DNA of 64,000 nt from an uncultured Christensenellaceae bacterium. GTDB lineage: Bacteria > Bacillota > Clostridia > Christensenellales > Christensenellaceae. The notes under the pieces were generated by a model that ran no database searches, had not been told where the DNA came from, and worked only from the letters and a program-made list of their open reading frames with translations. The translations under genes were made by a program, and so were the position numbers. Below are positions 43,857 through 50,919 of the stretch, piece after piece. The DNA is taken from assembly GCA_910588425.1 (NCBI GenBank), contig CAJUPM010000003.1:62001-126000 (forward strand), in the 5' to 3' direction. Each line of letters opens with the position of its first letter. Positions within the stretch are counted from its first letter, which is position 1.

Positions 43857-44714
43857 CTATTCCTGCGCCGCAGGGTTTGCGATATAGTAGTTTGCCACGA
43901 CTTCATCCATCAAAACGGCATCTGCACCGCCCGAGGAGAGGTCGAACATGGCCAGAACATAGGTATCCACTTCCACAGCCGCGCCGCCCTTGAGGCTCGC
44001 AGCCAGATCCGGGAATTCTGCCAGCGCATCTACGGCAGTGGAGCCGCCTTGCAGAACCAGCGTCTTGCCAGCCAAATCCTCGGCGGTTTTCAGGCCCTTA
44101 TCGTAGAGCTTCTGTGTGGTTACGATGACCTGGCGGTTTTGCAGATAGGGCATGGAGAGGCAGAGCTGCTCCTGGCGCTCGGGGTTGATGGAGAAGCCAT
44201 TCCAGATGCAGTCGATATTGCCGGAATTGATTTCTTTCTCCTTTGCCGTCCAGCTGATGGGCTGGAGCACCAGCTCAACGCCCAGACGCTTGCAGACCTC
44301 CGTCGCCACGTCAATATCGTAGCCGACGATGTCGTTGTTTTCATCGCGGTAGCCCATGGGCGGGAAGGAATCATCTAGCCCGAGGACAAATTTGCCTCTC
44401 TCCTGGAGCTTAGACAGGGAATCATCGGTGGCATCCGCCGTAACCAGCGAGGCATCCACGATGCTCACTTCCTTGCCAAACCACTTTTCATCGATTTTGG
44501 CCAGCGTGCCGTCTTCCTTCATCTCGACCAGCGCCTTTTCTACGGCCTGGCAGAGCGCCTTATCCTCTTTGCGGAAGCCGATGGCAAACTGCTCTTCTGC
44601 CAGAGGCTCGGAGAGGACGACGTATCCCGCGTCTTTCTTTGAGCAGGAAGTCAGGCAAAGGGCGAGCAGCAACAGCGCCGCCATCAAAATCAAAGTAACT
44701 CTCTTCTTCATCAT
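43857..44714 (-). CDS. amino-acid ABC transporter substrate-binding lipoprotein
   Basis: A 285-residue extracytoplasmic binding protein of the SBP_bac_3 family. Signal peptide with lipobox LTSC, acylated Cys24. 'GKFVLGLDDSFPPMGYRDEN' and 'IVGYDIDVATEVCKRLGVEL' begin the mature family core, and 'DCIWNGFSINPERQEQLCLS' is typical. Compared with usual members, an extra segment of about 80 residues lies before the core and reads 'EPLAEEQFAIGFRKEDKALC', which resembles the family's C-terminal lobe. This looks like a circular permutation or a partial duplication; the real C-terminus is short. First gene of the operon; the ligand is likely an amino acid, perhaps histidine from the shared operator. 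Confidence 0.85.
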   Translation of the reverse strand: MMKKRVTLILMAALLLLALCLTSCSKKDAGYVVLSEPLAEEQFAIGFRKEDKALCQAVEKALVEMKEDGTLAKIDEKWFGKEVSIVDASLVTADATDDSLSKLQERGKFVLGLDDSFPPMGYRDENNDIVGYDIDVATEVCKRLGVELVLQPISWTAKEKEINSGNIDCIWNGFSINPERQEQLCLSMPYLQNRQVIVTTQKLYDKGLKTAEDLAGKTLVLQGGSTAVDALAEFPDLAASLKGGAAVEVDTYVLAMFDLSSGGADAVLMDEVVANYYIANPAAQE

Positions 44715-44774
44715 TCTTTCTCCAATCTAAATCATTCTTCGCCGAAATACTTCGGGTAAATTCCAAGGACGAAT

Positions 44775-44803
44775 ATTATACTAGCATAGTAGCGTAGTAA
44801 AGT
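44775..44803 (-). promoter_or_regulatory. promoter/operator of the amino-acid ABC operon
   Basis: TATAAT on the minus strand (44775-44780) is overlapped by three pentamers in eight-base steps, read on the minus strand as TACTA, TACTA, TAGTA (plus coordinates 44779-44799). TACTA-GCA-TAGTA at 44779-44791 is a perfect inverted repeat. The same repeat lies upstream of hisZ. Confidence 0.55.
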
Positions 44804-44892
44804 AAAGAGAAATCTTAACAAAATATTCGGTTTTGCGCGGCAATTTGCCAGGGCGCACTTTTCGCGCTGCGGCAGCCAGGCATTTTGCCAAG

Positions 44893-44918
44893 AAAAAAAG
44901 CGCTGTATCAGCGCTTTT
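44893..44918 (-). terminator. terminator of the small zinc-ribbon gene
   Basis: AAAGCGCTG-TAT-CAGCGCTTT with a T-run on the minus strand. The stem overlaps the gene's last codons. Confidence 0.75.
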
Positions 44919-45102
44919 CCTCCTCTTCCTGCGGCGCAAGAAAGAGCTCTGGCGGCAGGCTGCGAATCTGCTCGGGCGTGAGCACGCTGTCTGTCCCAAG
45001 GCAGGCAGTACAGCGCGCGCCGCACTGCGGGCAGATGCACCCCAGCGTCAAATCCTCGGACTGCACCATATAAGTGCCGCAATTTTGGCAGCTGCATCGC
45101 AT
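44908..45102 (-). CDS. small zinc-ribbon protein
   Basis: A 64-residue protein with seven cysteines, six of them in CxxC pairs: 'CQNCG' at 5-9, 'CICPQCG' and 'CTAC' near residues 22-35. It probably binds one or two zinc ions. The C-terminal third is acidic and ends in EEEEKR. A strong ribosome site (AAGGAGGG) precedes the ATG and a terminator overlaps the 3' end, both of which support a real gene. No family name can be given. It lies alone between the ABC importer and the ECF operon. Confidence 0.65.
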   Translation of the reverse strand: MRCSCQNCGTYMVQSEDLTLGCICPQCGARCTACLGTDSVLTPEQIRSLPPELFLAPQEEEEKR

Positions 45103-45129
45103 AAAAATGCCCTCCTTTTCTTATAAAAG

Positions 45130-45160
45130 AAACCCGAGCCGAAGGGCCCGGGCCTTTTTA
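45130..45160 (-). terminator. terminator of the ECF operon
   Basis: On the minus strand CCCGGGCC-CTTC-GGCTCGGG followed by TTTCTTTT. Confidence 0.8.
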
Positions 45161-45189
45161 CGCGGTTAAAAAATGGTTATGGCTGCGGC

Positions 45190-45777
45190 CTATACATAGG
45201 GGACCAGCGTCCGCACATTCTTCATGAGCGGAGCAAGCCAAATGACAACGAAGGGCGTCAGCGCGATCGGAACGACGTCTGCGATGCCGATCCAGAGGAT
45301 GCAGTAGGTATACTTCATACCAGTGAAGTAGGAGAGGGAAAGGCTGGTCGTCAGGATCATCAGAACGCCGAACAGGACGCTCCAGAGCAGGCTCATGCCG
45401 ATGAACTTGCCCTTTTTGCCCGGCTCCAGCAGGCTCATCAGGTCAACCTTGCCGCCTTTGAGGTGAATGAGGGCGGGCAGAGCTGCCGAAAGGCCAACCG
45501 TGATGCCGTCGGTCAGCGGGCTGTGCAGGGCGATGAAGCTGCCCGAGAGCAGCGCCCAGACGATGGTGCCGATATAGCCGGAGAAGAAGCCGGTAACTGG
45601 CCCAAACAGATAACCGATCACCGGGATGATGAATGCGAATGTGCGGAAGTGCACACCGGGGATCAGCGGAATCGGACAGAGATATGCCCAAAGAATACCA
45701 GTCAACACGCCGAAGATGACGAAGAAGACGATGTTGACAAAGGAAAATTTCTTGGTGTTAGCATTTGCCATGATCAT
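45190..45777 (-). CDS. ECF transporter S component (substrate unknown)
   Basis: A 195-residue membrane protein with about six hydrophobic segments. It is called an S component because it is small, polytopic and encoded with EcfT and EcfA. Features typical of S components are 'PGVHFRTFAFIIPVIGYLFG' (a loop and helix pair) and 'GPVTGFFSGYIGTIVWALLS' near residues 40-75. It does not match the known riboflavin, thiamine, biotin, folate or HMP subfamilies by eye, so the ligand is open. Last gene of the operon, 13 bases after the creatininase gene, which suggests that hydrolase acts on the imported compound. Confidence 0.75.
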   Translation of the reverse strand: MIMANANTKKFSFVNIVFFVIFGVLTGILWAYLCPIPLIPGVHFRTFAFIIPVIGYLFGPVTGFFSGYIGTIVWALLSGSFIALHSPLTDGITVGLSAALPALIHLKGGKVDLMSLLEPGKKGKFIGMSLLWSVLFGVLMILTTSLSLSYFTGMKYTYCILWIGIADVVPIALTPFVVIWLAPLMKNVRTLVPYV

Positions 45778-45789
45778 AATTCCTCTCTT

Positions 45790-46572
45790 TTAGTAATTGA
45801 TTTGCGAGATTTCCTGCAAAATTGCAAAAAGTTTTTCGACCGCGTACGCGAAAAACGCTTGTCCTTTTTCTTTGGTGGCATAAGTGGGCGCGCCGATGAC
45901 GCCGCTTTTGGTTACATCTTTGGTGCGCCAGCCGGCGTTGACGGGGCCAAATACCGTGACGAACTTATCGCCCGTGAAGCACTCGGCAGGATCTTCGTCC
46001 ACCGCGAGATCCATGCGCACGGTTTCCGGCCGCGCTTCCAGCATCAGGGAAGTCTCCAGCTCGCAGGCATGGAAGATGCCATAGGGGCCGGACTGCTGAT
46101 ATTTCTCCCGGGCCTCTGCCCAGAAGGAGGTGAACCACCAATCGAACACATAGACCTGCAGGCCGAAATCGATGCGCAGATCCCGGGAAAGCAGGTTGGC
46201 CATATCCGTGTTGCCGCCGTGGCTGTTGAACAGCACCAGCTTTTTGAAACCGTGCTTTGCGATGCAGCCGGCGATATCGTGCAGAAGGGCATAGTAGGTC
46301 TGGGCGGAGAAAGTCAGCGTGCCGCAGAAATCCATATGCTCGTTGCTCTTGCCGATGTGAAGCTGCGGCGCGAAGATGACATTGCCGCCTGTATAGCTAT
46401 CTGCGGCCGCGATGGCCTTATCCATCAGCGTGCTTAAGATGATGGAATCCGTGCCCACGGGAAGATGCGGGCCGTGCTGCTCTGTGGCAGACATGGGCAG
46501 CAGGACGATGGTATTATCCTTATCCAGCGCGGAAAGCTGGTCTCTGGAAAGATTTTCCCACTTTGCAATCAT
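45790..46572 (-). CDS. creatininase-family amidohydrolase
   Basis: A 260-residue metal-dependent hydrolase of the creatininase family, which includes creatinine amidohydrolase, the FAPy deformylase ArfB and the peptidase MftE. Metal ligands are in 'PMSATEQHGPHLPVGTDSII' (Glu, His, Asp), 'LVLFNSHGGNTDMANLL' and 'GIFHACELETSLML'. Most members open a cyclic amide or cleave an amide bond. The location inside an ECF operon with a phosphoribosyltransferase suggests action on an imported N-heterocycle; this is an inference. Cytoplasmic. Confidence 0.85.
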   Translation of the reverse strand: MIAKWENLSRDQLSALDKDNTIVLLPMSATEQHGPHLPVGTDSIILSTLMDKAIAAADSYTGGNVIFAPQLHIGKSNEHMDFCGTLTFSAQTYYALLHDIAGCIAKHGFKKLVLFNSHGGNTDMANLLSRDLRIDFGLQVYVFDWWFTSFWAEAREKYQQSGPYGIFHACELETSLMLEARPETVRMDLAVDEDPAECFTGDKFVTVFGPVNAGWRTKDVTKSGVIGAPTYATKEKGQAFFAYAVEKLFAILQEISQINY

Positions 46573-46610
46573 GGTTTGAAACTCCTTTCGGTTTTTGCTC
46601 TATTCCCGCA

Positions 46611-47420
46611 TTAAACCGGGATATAGAAGAGAAAGCGCAGAGCGACCGTCCCGGCGATGGCAACGGCAGTTGCCAAAAGGAACCAGGCATCGTATTTGGA
46701 TGCCTTGATGGTCTTATAGGACGTGCGCTTGACGCTGAAGTTCAGCTTATAGAAGTGCATGGCCAAAGAAATGGCATGACCCTTGCCGATGACGCGGAAC
46801 AGCAGAGGAATCGAGAAAATGATATAGTTCTTGATTTTGGTTGCCGTGCCGCATTCCTCGATTTCCAGGCCGCGGGAGCTCTGGGCTTCCATGATGGCCC
46901 GCAGCTCTGTGATGATGATGGGGATGATCTGGAACACCAGGCCGATGGCAAAGCTGATGGAATAGGGCATATGCCATTTGCAGAGGCCCAGAATGATCTC
47001 GCTGAAGTTGGTCGTGATGAGCACCATGAAGAAGGAGGCGATCATCAGGTAGATGCGCAGGGAATAGACGAGGCCCTTATAGAAATCGTACCAATCGAAG
47101 CAGAGGTTCATCCCGAGCACATTGCCCTCATAGAAGATGGGGCCGCCCTCGACCGGGGGATGCTCGAATAATCCCAGCACGAACCAGAGCAGGAAGATAA
47201 AAATCAGAAGCGCTTTGAGCTGTCCCAGCAGTTTGCCCATCTCGGACATGATGCCGCAGCTCAGCCAGATGCCCAGGAAGAACAGGAACAAAAACACCAG
47301 CGCTGCGGCGGATTTGGTGAGAGACGTCAGCACGGCCATGGCCAGGAAGAAGAAGAACTTCGTGCGGGGATCCAGGCGGTGCAGGAGAGAATCCTTATCG
47401 ACATACTGCAAATAATCCAT
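46611..47420 (-). CDS. ECF transporter transmembrane protein EcfT
   Basis: A 269-residue EcfT-like membrane protein that couples the ATPases to the S component. The N-terminus 'VDKDSLLHRLDPRTKFFFFL' is the family's first motif and 'MEAQSSRGLEIEECG' near residue 170 is the A-R-G coupling helix; a second Arg motif is not clear. About six hydrophobic segments. The ATG at 47420 is used since it lies two bases after the ecfA stop with GGGAGG inside the end of that gene. It belongs to a single five-gene operon. Confidence 0.88.
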   Translation of the reverse strand: MDYLQYVDKDSLLHRLDPRTKFFFFLAMAVLTSLTKSAAALVFLFLFFLGIWLSCGIMSEMGKLLGQLKALLIFIFLLWFVLGLFEHPPVEGGPIFYEGNVLGMNLCFDWYDFYKGLVYSLRIYLMIASFFMVLITTNFSEIILGLCKWHMPYSISFAIGLVFQIIPIIITELRAIMEAQSSRGLEIEECGTATKIKNYIIFSIPLLFRVIGKGHAISLAMHFYKLNFSVKRTSYKTIKASKYDAWFLLATAVAIAGTVALRFLFYIPV

Positions 47421-47422
47421 AG

Positions 47423-49084
47423 TTAGGCATCCTCCCTTTTCAGCATAGCCGCGGCCTGCTCTGCAAATTCCTCGACGTTGTAGCACACTTTGCCAAACCC
47501 ATAGCGCCGGGAAAGCCGGACGACAGGGGGCAGGCTGATGTTGATGGAATCAAAAATATCGTCTCTGCGGGCGAGGGCCTCCTTGCCGCCCTCGTAGATT
47601 TTCTTGCCGCCGCTCAGGATGACGGCGCTGTCCGCCACTTTGAAGACCAGCGGAATCTCGTGGCTGATCATGATGACCGTCTTGCCTTGCTCTTTGAGGA
47701 AGGCGATGATCTCCTCCAGCTGCTTTTTGATATGCAGATCCATGCCCAGGGTGGGCTCGTCCAAAATGACGACGTCTGCGCTGGAAAACAGCACCGAGAG
47801 GATGGTGAGCAGATGCTTCTTGCCCATGGAAAGGTTGATGGGGAAGGTCTCGGCATCTGCGGAGAGGCCGTATTTTTCCAACACTTCCGCAACCTGCTCC
47901 TCCGTGAAGGGAAGGCCCTGCATCCGGGCGCAGAAGGTAATTTCCTGGGTTACCGTCTGCTCGAAGAGCATGTGCTCGGGGTGCTGGAACACCAGAATGA
48001 TGTTTTTGGAGATTTGCGCCACCGTCTTTTTGAGGGTGGACTGGCCGTTATAGCGGACGTCGCCGCTGGTGGGCTTATGTAGGCCGTTTAAATGCTTGAC
48101 CAGCGTCGTCTTGCCCGAGCCGTTCTGCCCCATGATGGCCACCACCTGCCCCTTGGGGAAGGAAGTGTTGATATCTTTGAGCGCGTGGAAACCGTCCGCG
48201 AATATTTTATTGAGCTGATGCGCCGTCAAAAACGCCTCTTCGGGCAGTTCCTGAGCGGCGTGGGCGGGAAGCTCCTTTTGGGCGAAGAGCGCGTCCAGCT
48301 GCTGCAGAGCGCCCTGCATGGAATAGAACATGGGAATTTCCGGGCGGATTTTCGCCATGGCGCGGTAGATCTCCGCCTCCTGGGGAATGGTAACGCCCAG
48401 CTTCTCCTGCAAATCGAAGTTGCGGAAGAACTCCTCCTTTTCGCCGTCGAACAGCACCCGGCCATCCGAAAGGCCGACCACCCGATCCACAATTCCGGCA
48501 GACCATTCCAGGTTGTTATCCACGATGAGCACAGTCGTGCCGTCGGCGCGGAGCTGATTGAGCACGCCCTGCACCATCTTTTTGCCGTTGGGGTCCAGCG
48601 AGCTGACGGGCTCGTCCATGATCAGAATATTGGGGCGCATGGCCAGAACCGAAGCGATGCAGACGGCCTGCCGCTGCCCGCCCGAGAGCGCGGCCACAGA
48701 GCGCTTGCGCAGATACTGCAAATTCAGCAGATCCAGCACATATTCCAGGCGCTCGGAGATTTCCTGGGCAGGAAGGCCCATGTTTTCCATGCCAAACGCG
48801 ATGGCATCTTCCACGCCATAGCCGAACAGCTGGTTTTCCGGCGACTGGCTGACGACGCTGACCAGCGGGTTTTCGCCCAGCTCCAGCTCGCCCTGCAAAA
48901 CGCCGTTGCTCTCAAGCTTTGGGATGACGCCGCTTAAGATATTGACCAGCGTCGTCTTGCCGCAGCCCGAGGGGCCGACGACGGCCGTTACCGCGCTCTG
49001 CCGGATTTCCAGGCTGATATCTTTGAGCACCTCGCTGCCGTCCGGCGTATACTGATACGTGAGATTTTGGATACGATAATTCAA
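47423..49084 (-). CDS. fused ECF transporter ATPase (EcfA-EcfA')
   Basis: A 553-residue protein with two ABC ATPase domains in one chain. Domain 1: Walker A 'GPSGCGKTTL' at 37-46, signature 'LSGGQRQ' at 133-139, Walker B 'ILIMDEP' at 153-159. Domain 2: Walker A 'GQNGSGKTTL' at 319-328, signature 'LSMGKKH' at 418-424, Walker B 'VVILDEP' at 438-444. In domain 1 the H-loop position is Asn190 ('LIVDNNLEW') rather than His; in domain 2 it is His ('IMISHEIPL'). The domain 2 signature is degenerate. Combined, one composite ATP site would be canonical and one degenerate. Powers the S component encoded downstream. Confidence 0.9.
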   Translation of the reverse strand: MNYRIQNLTYQYTPDGSEVLKDISLEIRQSAVTAVVGPSGCGKTTLVNILSGVIPKLESNGVLQGELELGENPLVSVVSQSPENQLFGYGVEDAIAFGMENMGLPAQEISERLEYVLDLLNLQYLRKRSVAALSGGQRQAVCIASVLAMRPNILIMDEPVSSLDPNGKKMVQGVLNQLRADGTTVLIVDNNLEWSAGIVDRVVGLSDGRVLFDGEKEEFFRNFDLQEKLGVTIPQEAEIYRAMAKIRPEIPMFYSMQGALQQLDALFAQKELPAHAAQELPEEAFLTAHQLNKIFADGFHALKDINTSFPKGQVVAIMGQNGSGKTTLVKHLNGLHKPTSGDVRYNGQSTLKKTVAQISKNIILVFQHPEHMLFEQTVTQEITFCARMQGLPFTEEQVAEVLEKYGLSADAETFPINLSMGKKHLLTILSVLFSSADVVILDEPTLGMDLHIKKQLEEIIAFLKEQGKTVIMISHEIPLVFKVADSAVILSGGKKIYEGGKEALARRDDIFDSINISLPPVVRLSRRYGFGKVCYNVEEFAEQAAAMLKREDA

Positions 49085-49105
49085 GAGAAACTCCTTTTGC
49101 CAGGG

Positions 49106-49657
49106 TTAAAATTTAAAGATGGGGAGGGATTCCAGGAAGATGATGTCGTCGCGCGCTCCTGCATCGCCCTCTGCCAGAATGGCCGCTTTGCCCGAGACAA
49201 TGCCGCCCGCTTTTTTGACCAGCGCTTCCATGGCCTTGAGGGATTCGCCCGTGCTGATGACATCGTCTACAATCAAAATGCGCTTGCCCTCGATCATCTT
49301 GGCCTCTACTTCATCCAGGCAGAGAATCTGCTTTTTCTGCGTCGTGATGGAATAGACCTCGGTCACGAACGGGTTGACCATATAGGGCTTGATGCTCTTT
49401 CTGGCGACGAAATAGCGATCCATATTGAGCAGCCGAGCCAGCTCCTGCACCAGCGGGATGCCCTTGGCCTCTGCCGTGATCAGGTAGTCCACTTCGGGCA
49501 GCTTTGGCAAAAGCTCTGCGGCCGCTTTGATGACCAGCTGGGAGTCGCCCAGCAGGACAAAGCTAGCGATGCACATATTGTCCGCAATCTGCACGATGGG
49601 AAGCTCGCGCAGCAGGCCGGCAATGTTGATCTCGTATGTCTTGCTCGTTGGTTTCAT
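49106..49657 (-). CDS. adenine-type phosphoribosyltransferase-family protein
   Basis: A 183-residue type I phosphoribosyltransferase (APRT-like). The PRPP loop is 'RILIVDDVISTGESLKAMEA' near residues 123-142 and the hood region has 'DYLITAEAKGIPLVQELA'. There is no HTH domain, so it is not a PurR-type repressor. The ATG at 49657 has GAAGGGAG upstream; the frame stays open further but crosses the promoter. First gene of the operon with the fused ECF ATPase, EcfT, creatininase-like hydrolase and S component, which suggests salvage of an imported base-like compound. Confidence 0.82.
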   Translation of the reverse strand: MKPTSKTYEINIAGLLRELPIVQIADNMCIASFVLLGDSQLVIKAAAELLPKLPEVDYLITAEAKGIPLVQELARLLNMDRYFVARKSIKPYMVNPFVTEVYSITTQKKQILCLDEVEAKMIEGKRILIVDDVISTGESLKAMEALVKKAGGIVSGKAAILAEGDAGARDDIIFLESLPIFKF

Positions 49658-49671
49658 AAAATTTCTCCCTT

Positions 49672-49690
49672 CAAGCCACGCTGTGGCTTG
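49672..49690 (-). promoter_or_regulatory. hairpin next to the ribosome site of the PRTase gene
   Basis: Perfect 8-bp stem CAAGCCAC-(3)-GTGGCTTG directly before the AAGGGAG ribosome site in a 140-base leader. No known riboswitch consensus was matched; it may control translation or be an mRNA-stability hairpin. Confidence 0.4.
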
Positions 49691-49806
49691 TCTAGAATCT
49701 AAAAAATGGCTGAGCGCAAAAACAAATTTGAAGCCAATCGGATTGCTTTTGCGCGTTTTCGCCCTCACCGCGCGGAAAAAGGCGAAATATTTCATTTTAT
49801 ATATGA

Positions 49807-49835
49807 ATTATAAAAGATATTCACAATCTGTTCAA
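49807..49835 (-). promoter_or_regulatory. promoter of the PRTase-ECF-creatininase operon
   Basis: On the minus strand TTGAAC (49830-49835) and TATAAT (49807-49812) with a 17-base spacer. Confidence 0.8.
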
Positions 49836-49882
49836 GAGATATTTACGATTTACAGAAAAATTCTCGAAATAAATACAAAAAG

Positions 49883-49925
49883 AAGCGGCGAATGTTCGAT
49901 ATATAGTGAACATTCGCCGCTTAAA
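49883..49925 (-). terminator. terminator of the aromatic operon
   Basis: Perfect 14-bp stem AGCGGCGAATGTTC with GAACATTCGCCGCT around a ten-base loop, then TTCTTTTTG on the minus strand. Confidence 0.9.
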
Positions 49926-49978
49926 TTGCAAAAGGAGTGTTTTAAGGCTGTATGTTCCAGATAATGGAAGGAGATTGG

Positions 49979-50281
49979 CTAATCCCTGTAAGGGTCCCAG
50001 AGATGCTTTTTCAGATCTACGCAGCCGTTTGGGCGGAAGCAGACGCCCTCGGCCTCCAGCCGGGCGCGCTGATCCGGAAAATCCGGTGCCAGTCTGCCGC
50101 AGTGGTTGACGCATCGGTGGCAGGGCAGGTTTTCGGGCGCAAAAAAGAGCGCCTGCCCCGCCATGCGCGGTGCATGGCCAAACCCGGCAAGATGCGCCAG
50201 CTGGCCGTAGGTCGCGACGCGCCCAGGCGGGATATGCGCCACGATCTCGTAAACCTTTTTAAAGTATGCTTCCCGCTTCAT
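49979..50281 (-). CDS. MGMT-family DNA-binding protein
   Basis: A 100-residue protein equal to the C-terminal DNA-binding domain of O6-alkylguanine-DNA alkyltransferase. 'VYEIVAHIPPGRVATYGQLA' begins the winged helix, and the active-site motif is 'LPCHRCVNHCGRLAP' with Cys54 in PCHR, followed by 'ARLEAEGVCF'. Alkyltransferase-like proteins replace this Cys by Trp; here it is kept, so repair activity is possible. The usual V after PCHR is a Cys. It overlaps aroQ by 23 bases as the last gene of the aromatic operon, an odd place for a repair gene. Confidence 0.85.
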   Translation of the reverse strand: MKREAYFKKVYEIVAHIPPGRVATYGQLAHLAGFGHAPRMAGQALFFAPENLPCHRCVNHCGRLAPDFPDQRARLEAEGVCFRPNGCVDLKKHLWDPYRD

Positions 50282-50717
50282 TGCCGCTTTCCAGATACTG
50301 CTTCAGGAACCGGATTGCCTGCACATAGCCATCCAGCCCCAGGCCGATGAAGGATTTGACGCAGGCCATGCCGGGGTAGGAAACATGCCGGAAGGATTCC
50401 CGCTGATAGACATCCGAGATATGCACTTCCACGGCCGGGATGCTCACGGCTTTGAGCGCATCTAAAATGGCAATGCTGGTATGCGTGTAGGCGGCGGGGT
50501 TGATGACGATGCCGTCGGTATTGCCGTAAGCGCCCTGAATGGCATCCACAATATCGCCTTCGTGGTTGGACTGGAAACACTCACACTCGATGCCAAGGCG
50601 CTGGCAGGTCTTTTGCACGAGTTCCAGAAGACTTTGATACGAGCCCTCGCCGTAGATGTTTTTTTCCCGGATGCCCAGCATGTTGATATTCGGGCCGTTG
50701 ATGATGAGAAATTTCAT
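50259..50717 (-). CDS. aroQ: 3-dehydroquinate dehydratase, type II
   Basis: A 152-residue type II dehydroquinase, third step of the shikimate pathway. 'IINGPNINMLGIREKNIYG' at the start, the flexible lid Arg/Tyr ('LGIREKNIYG'), 'FQSNHEGDIVDAIQGAYG' and 'INPAAYTHTSIAILDAL' with the catalytic His, and 'VEVHISDVYQRESFRH' are all typical. Length is normal for the dodecameric class. Two hundred bases lie between it and aroEK upstream; no terminator or convincing promoter is seen there, so it probably stays in the operon. Confidence 0.95.
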   Translation of the reverse strand: MKFLIINGPNINMLGIREKNIYGEGSYQSLLELVQKTCQRLGIECECFQSNHEGDIVDAIQGAYGNTDGIVINPAAYTHTSIAILDALKAVSIPAVEVHISDVYQRESFRHVSYPGMACVKSFIGLGLDGYVQAIRFLKQYLESGNEAGSIL

Positions 50718-50919
50718 GAGAATACTCCTATGATAATCAATTTAGAAAGCAAAGCCAAATTGCCGGCAAAGAGTTCCTGTTTCGCGCGAAAACCAAAAGA
50801 GGAAAGATGGGCGGCCTCTTGCCGCGGCGATAAATTCGGGCAGACCAAGCCAGAGAGTCCACGCCGCCCGGCAGGTTGTGCCGGAGGCCAGAGCATCGGC
50901 CTCAGCCGGAGGCAGGCCC

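Noticed and set aside
50718..50919. Internal promoter between aroEK and aroQ (TTGGCT-17-TATCAT)
   Set aside because: The -10 would place the transcription start after the aroQ ribosome site, leaving an untranslatable leader.
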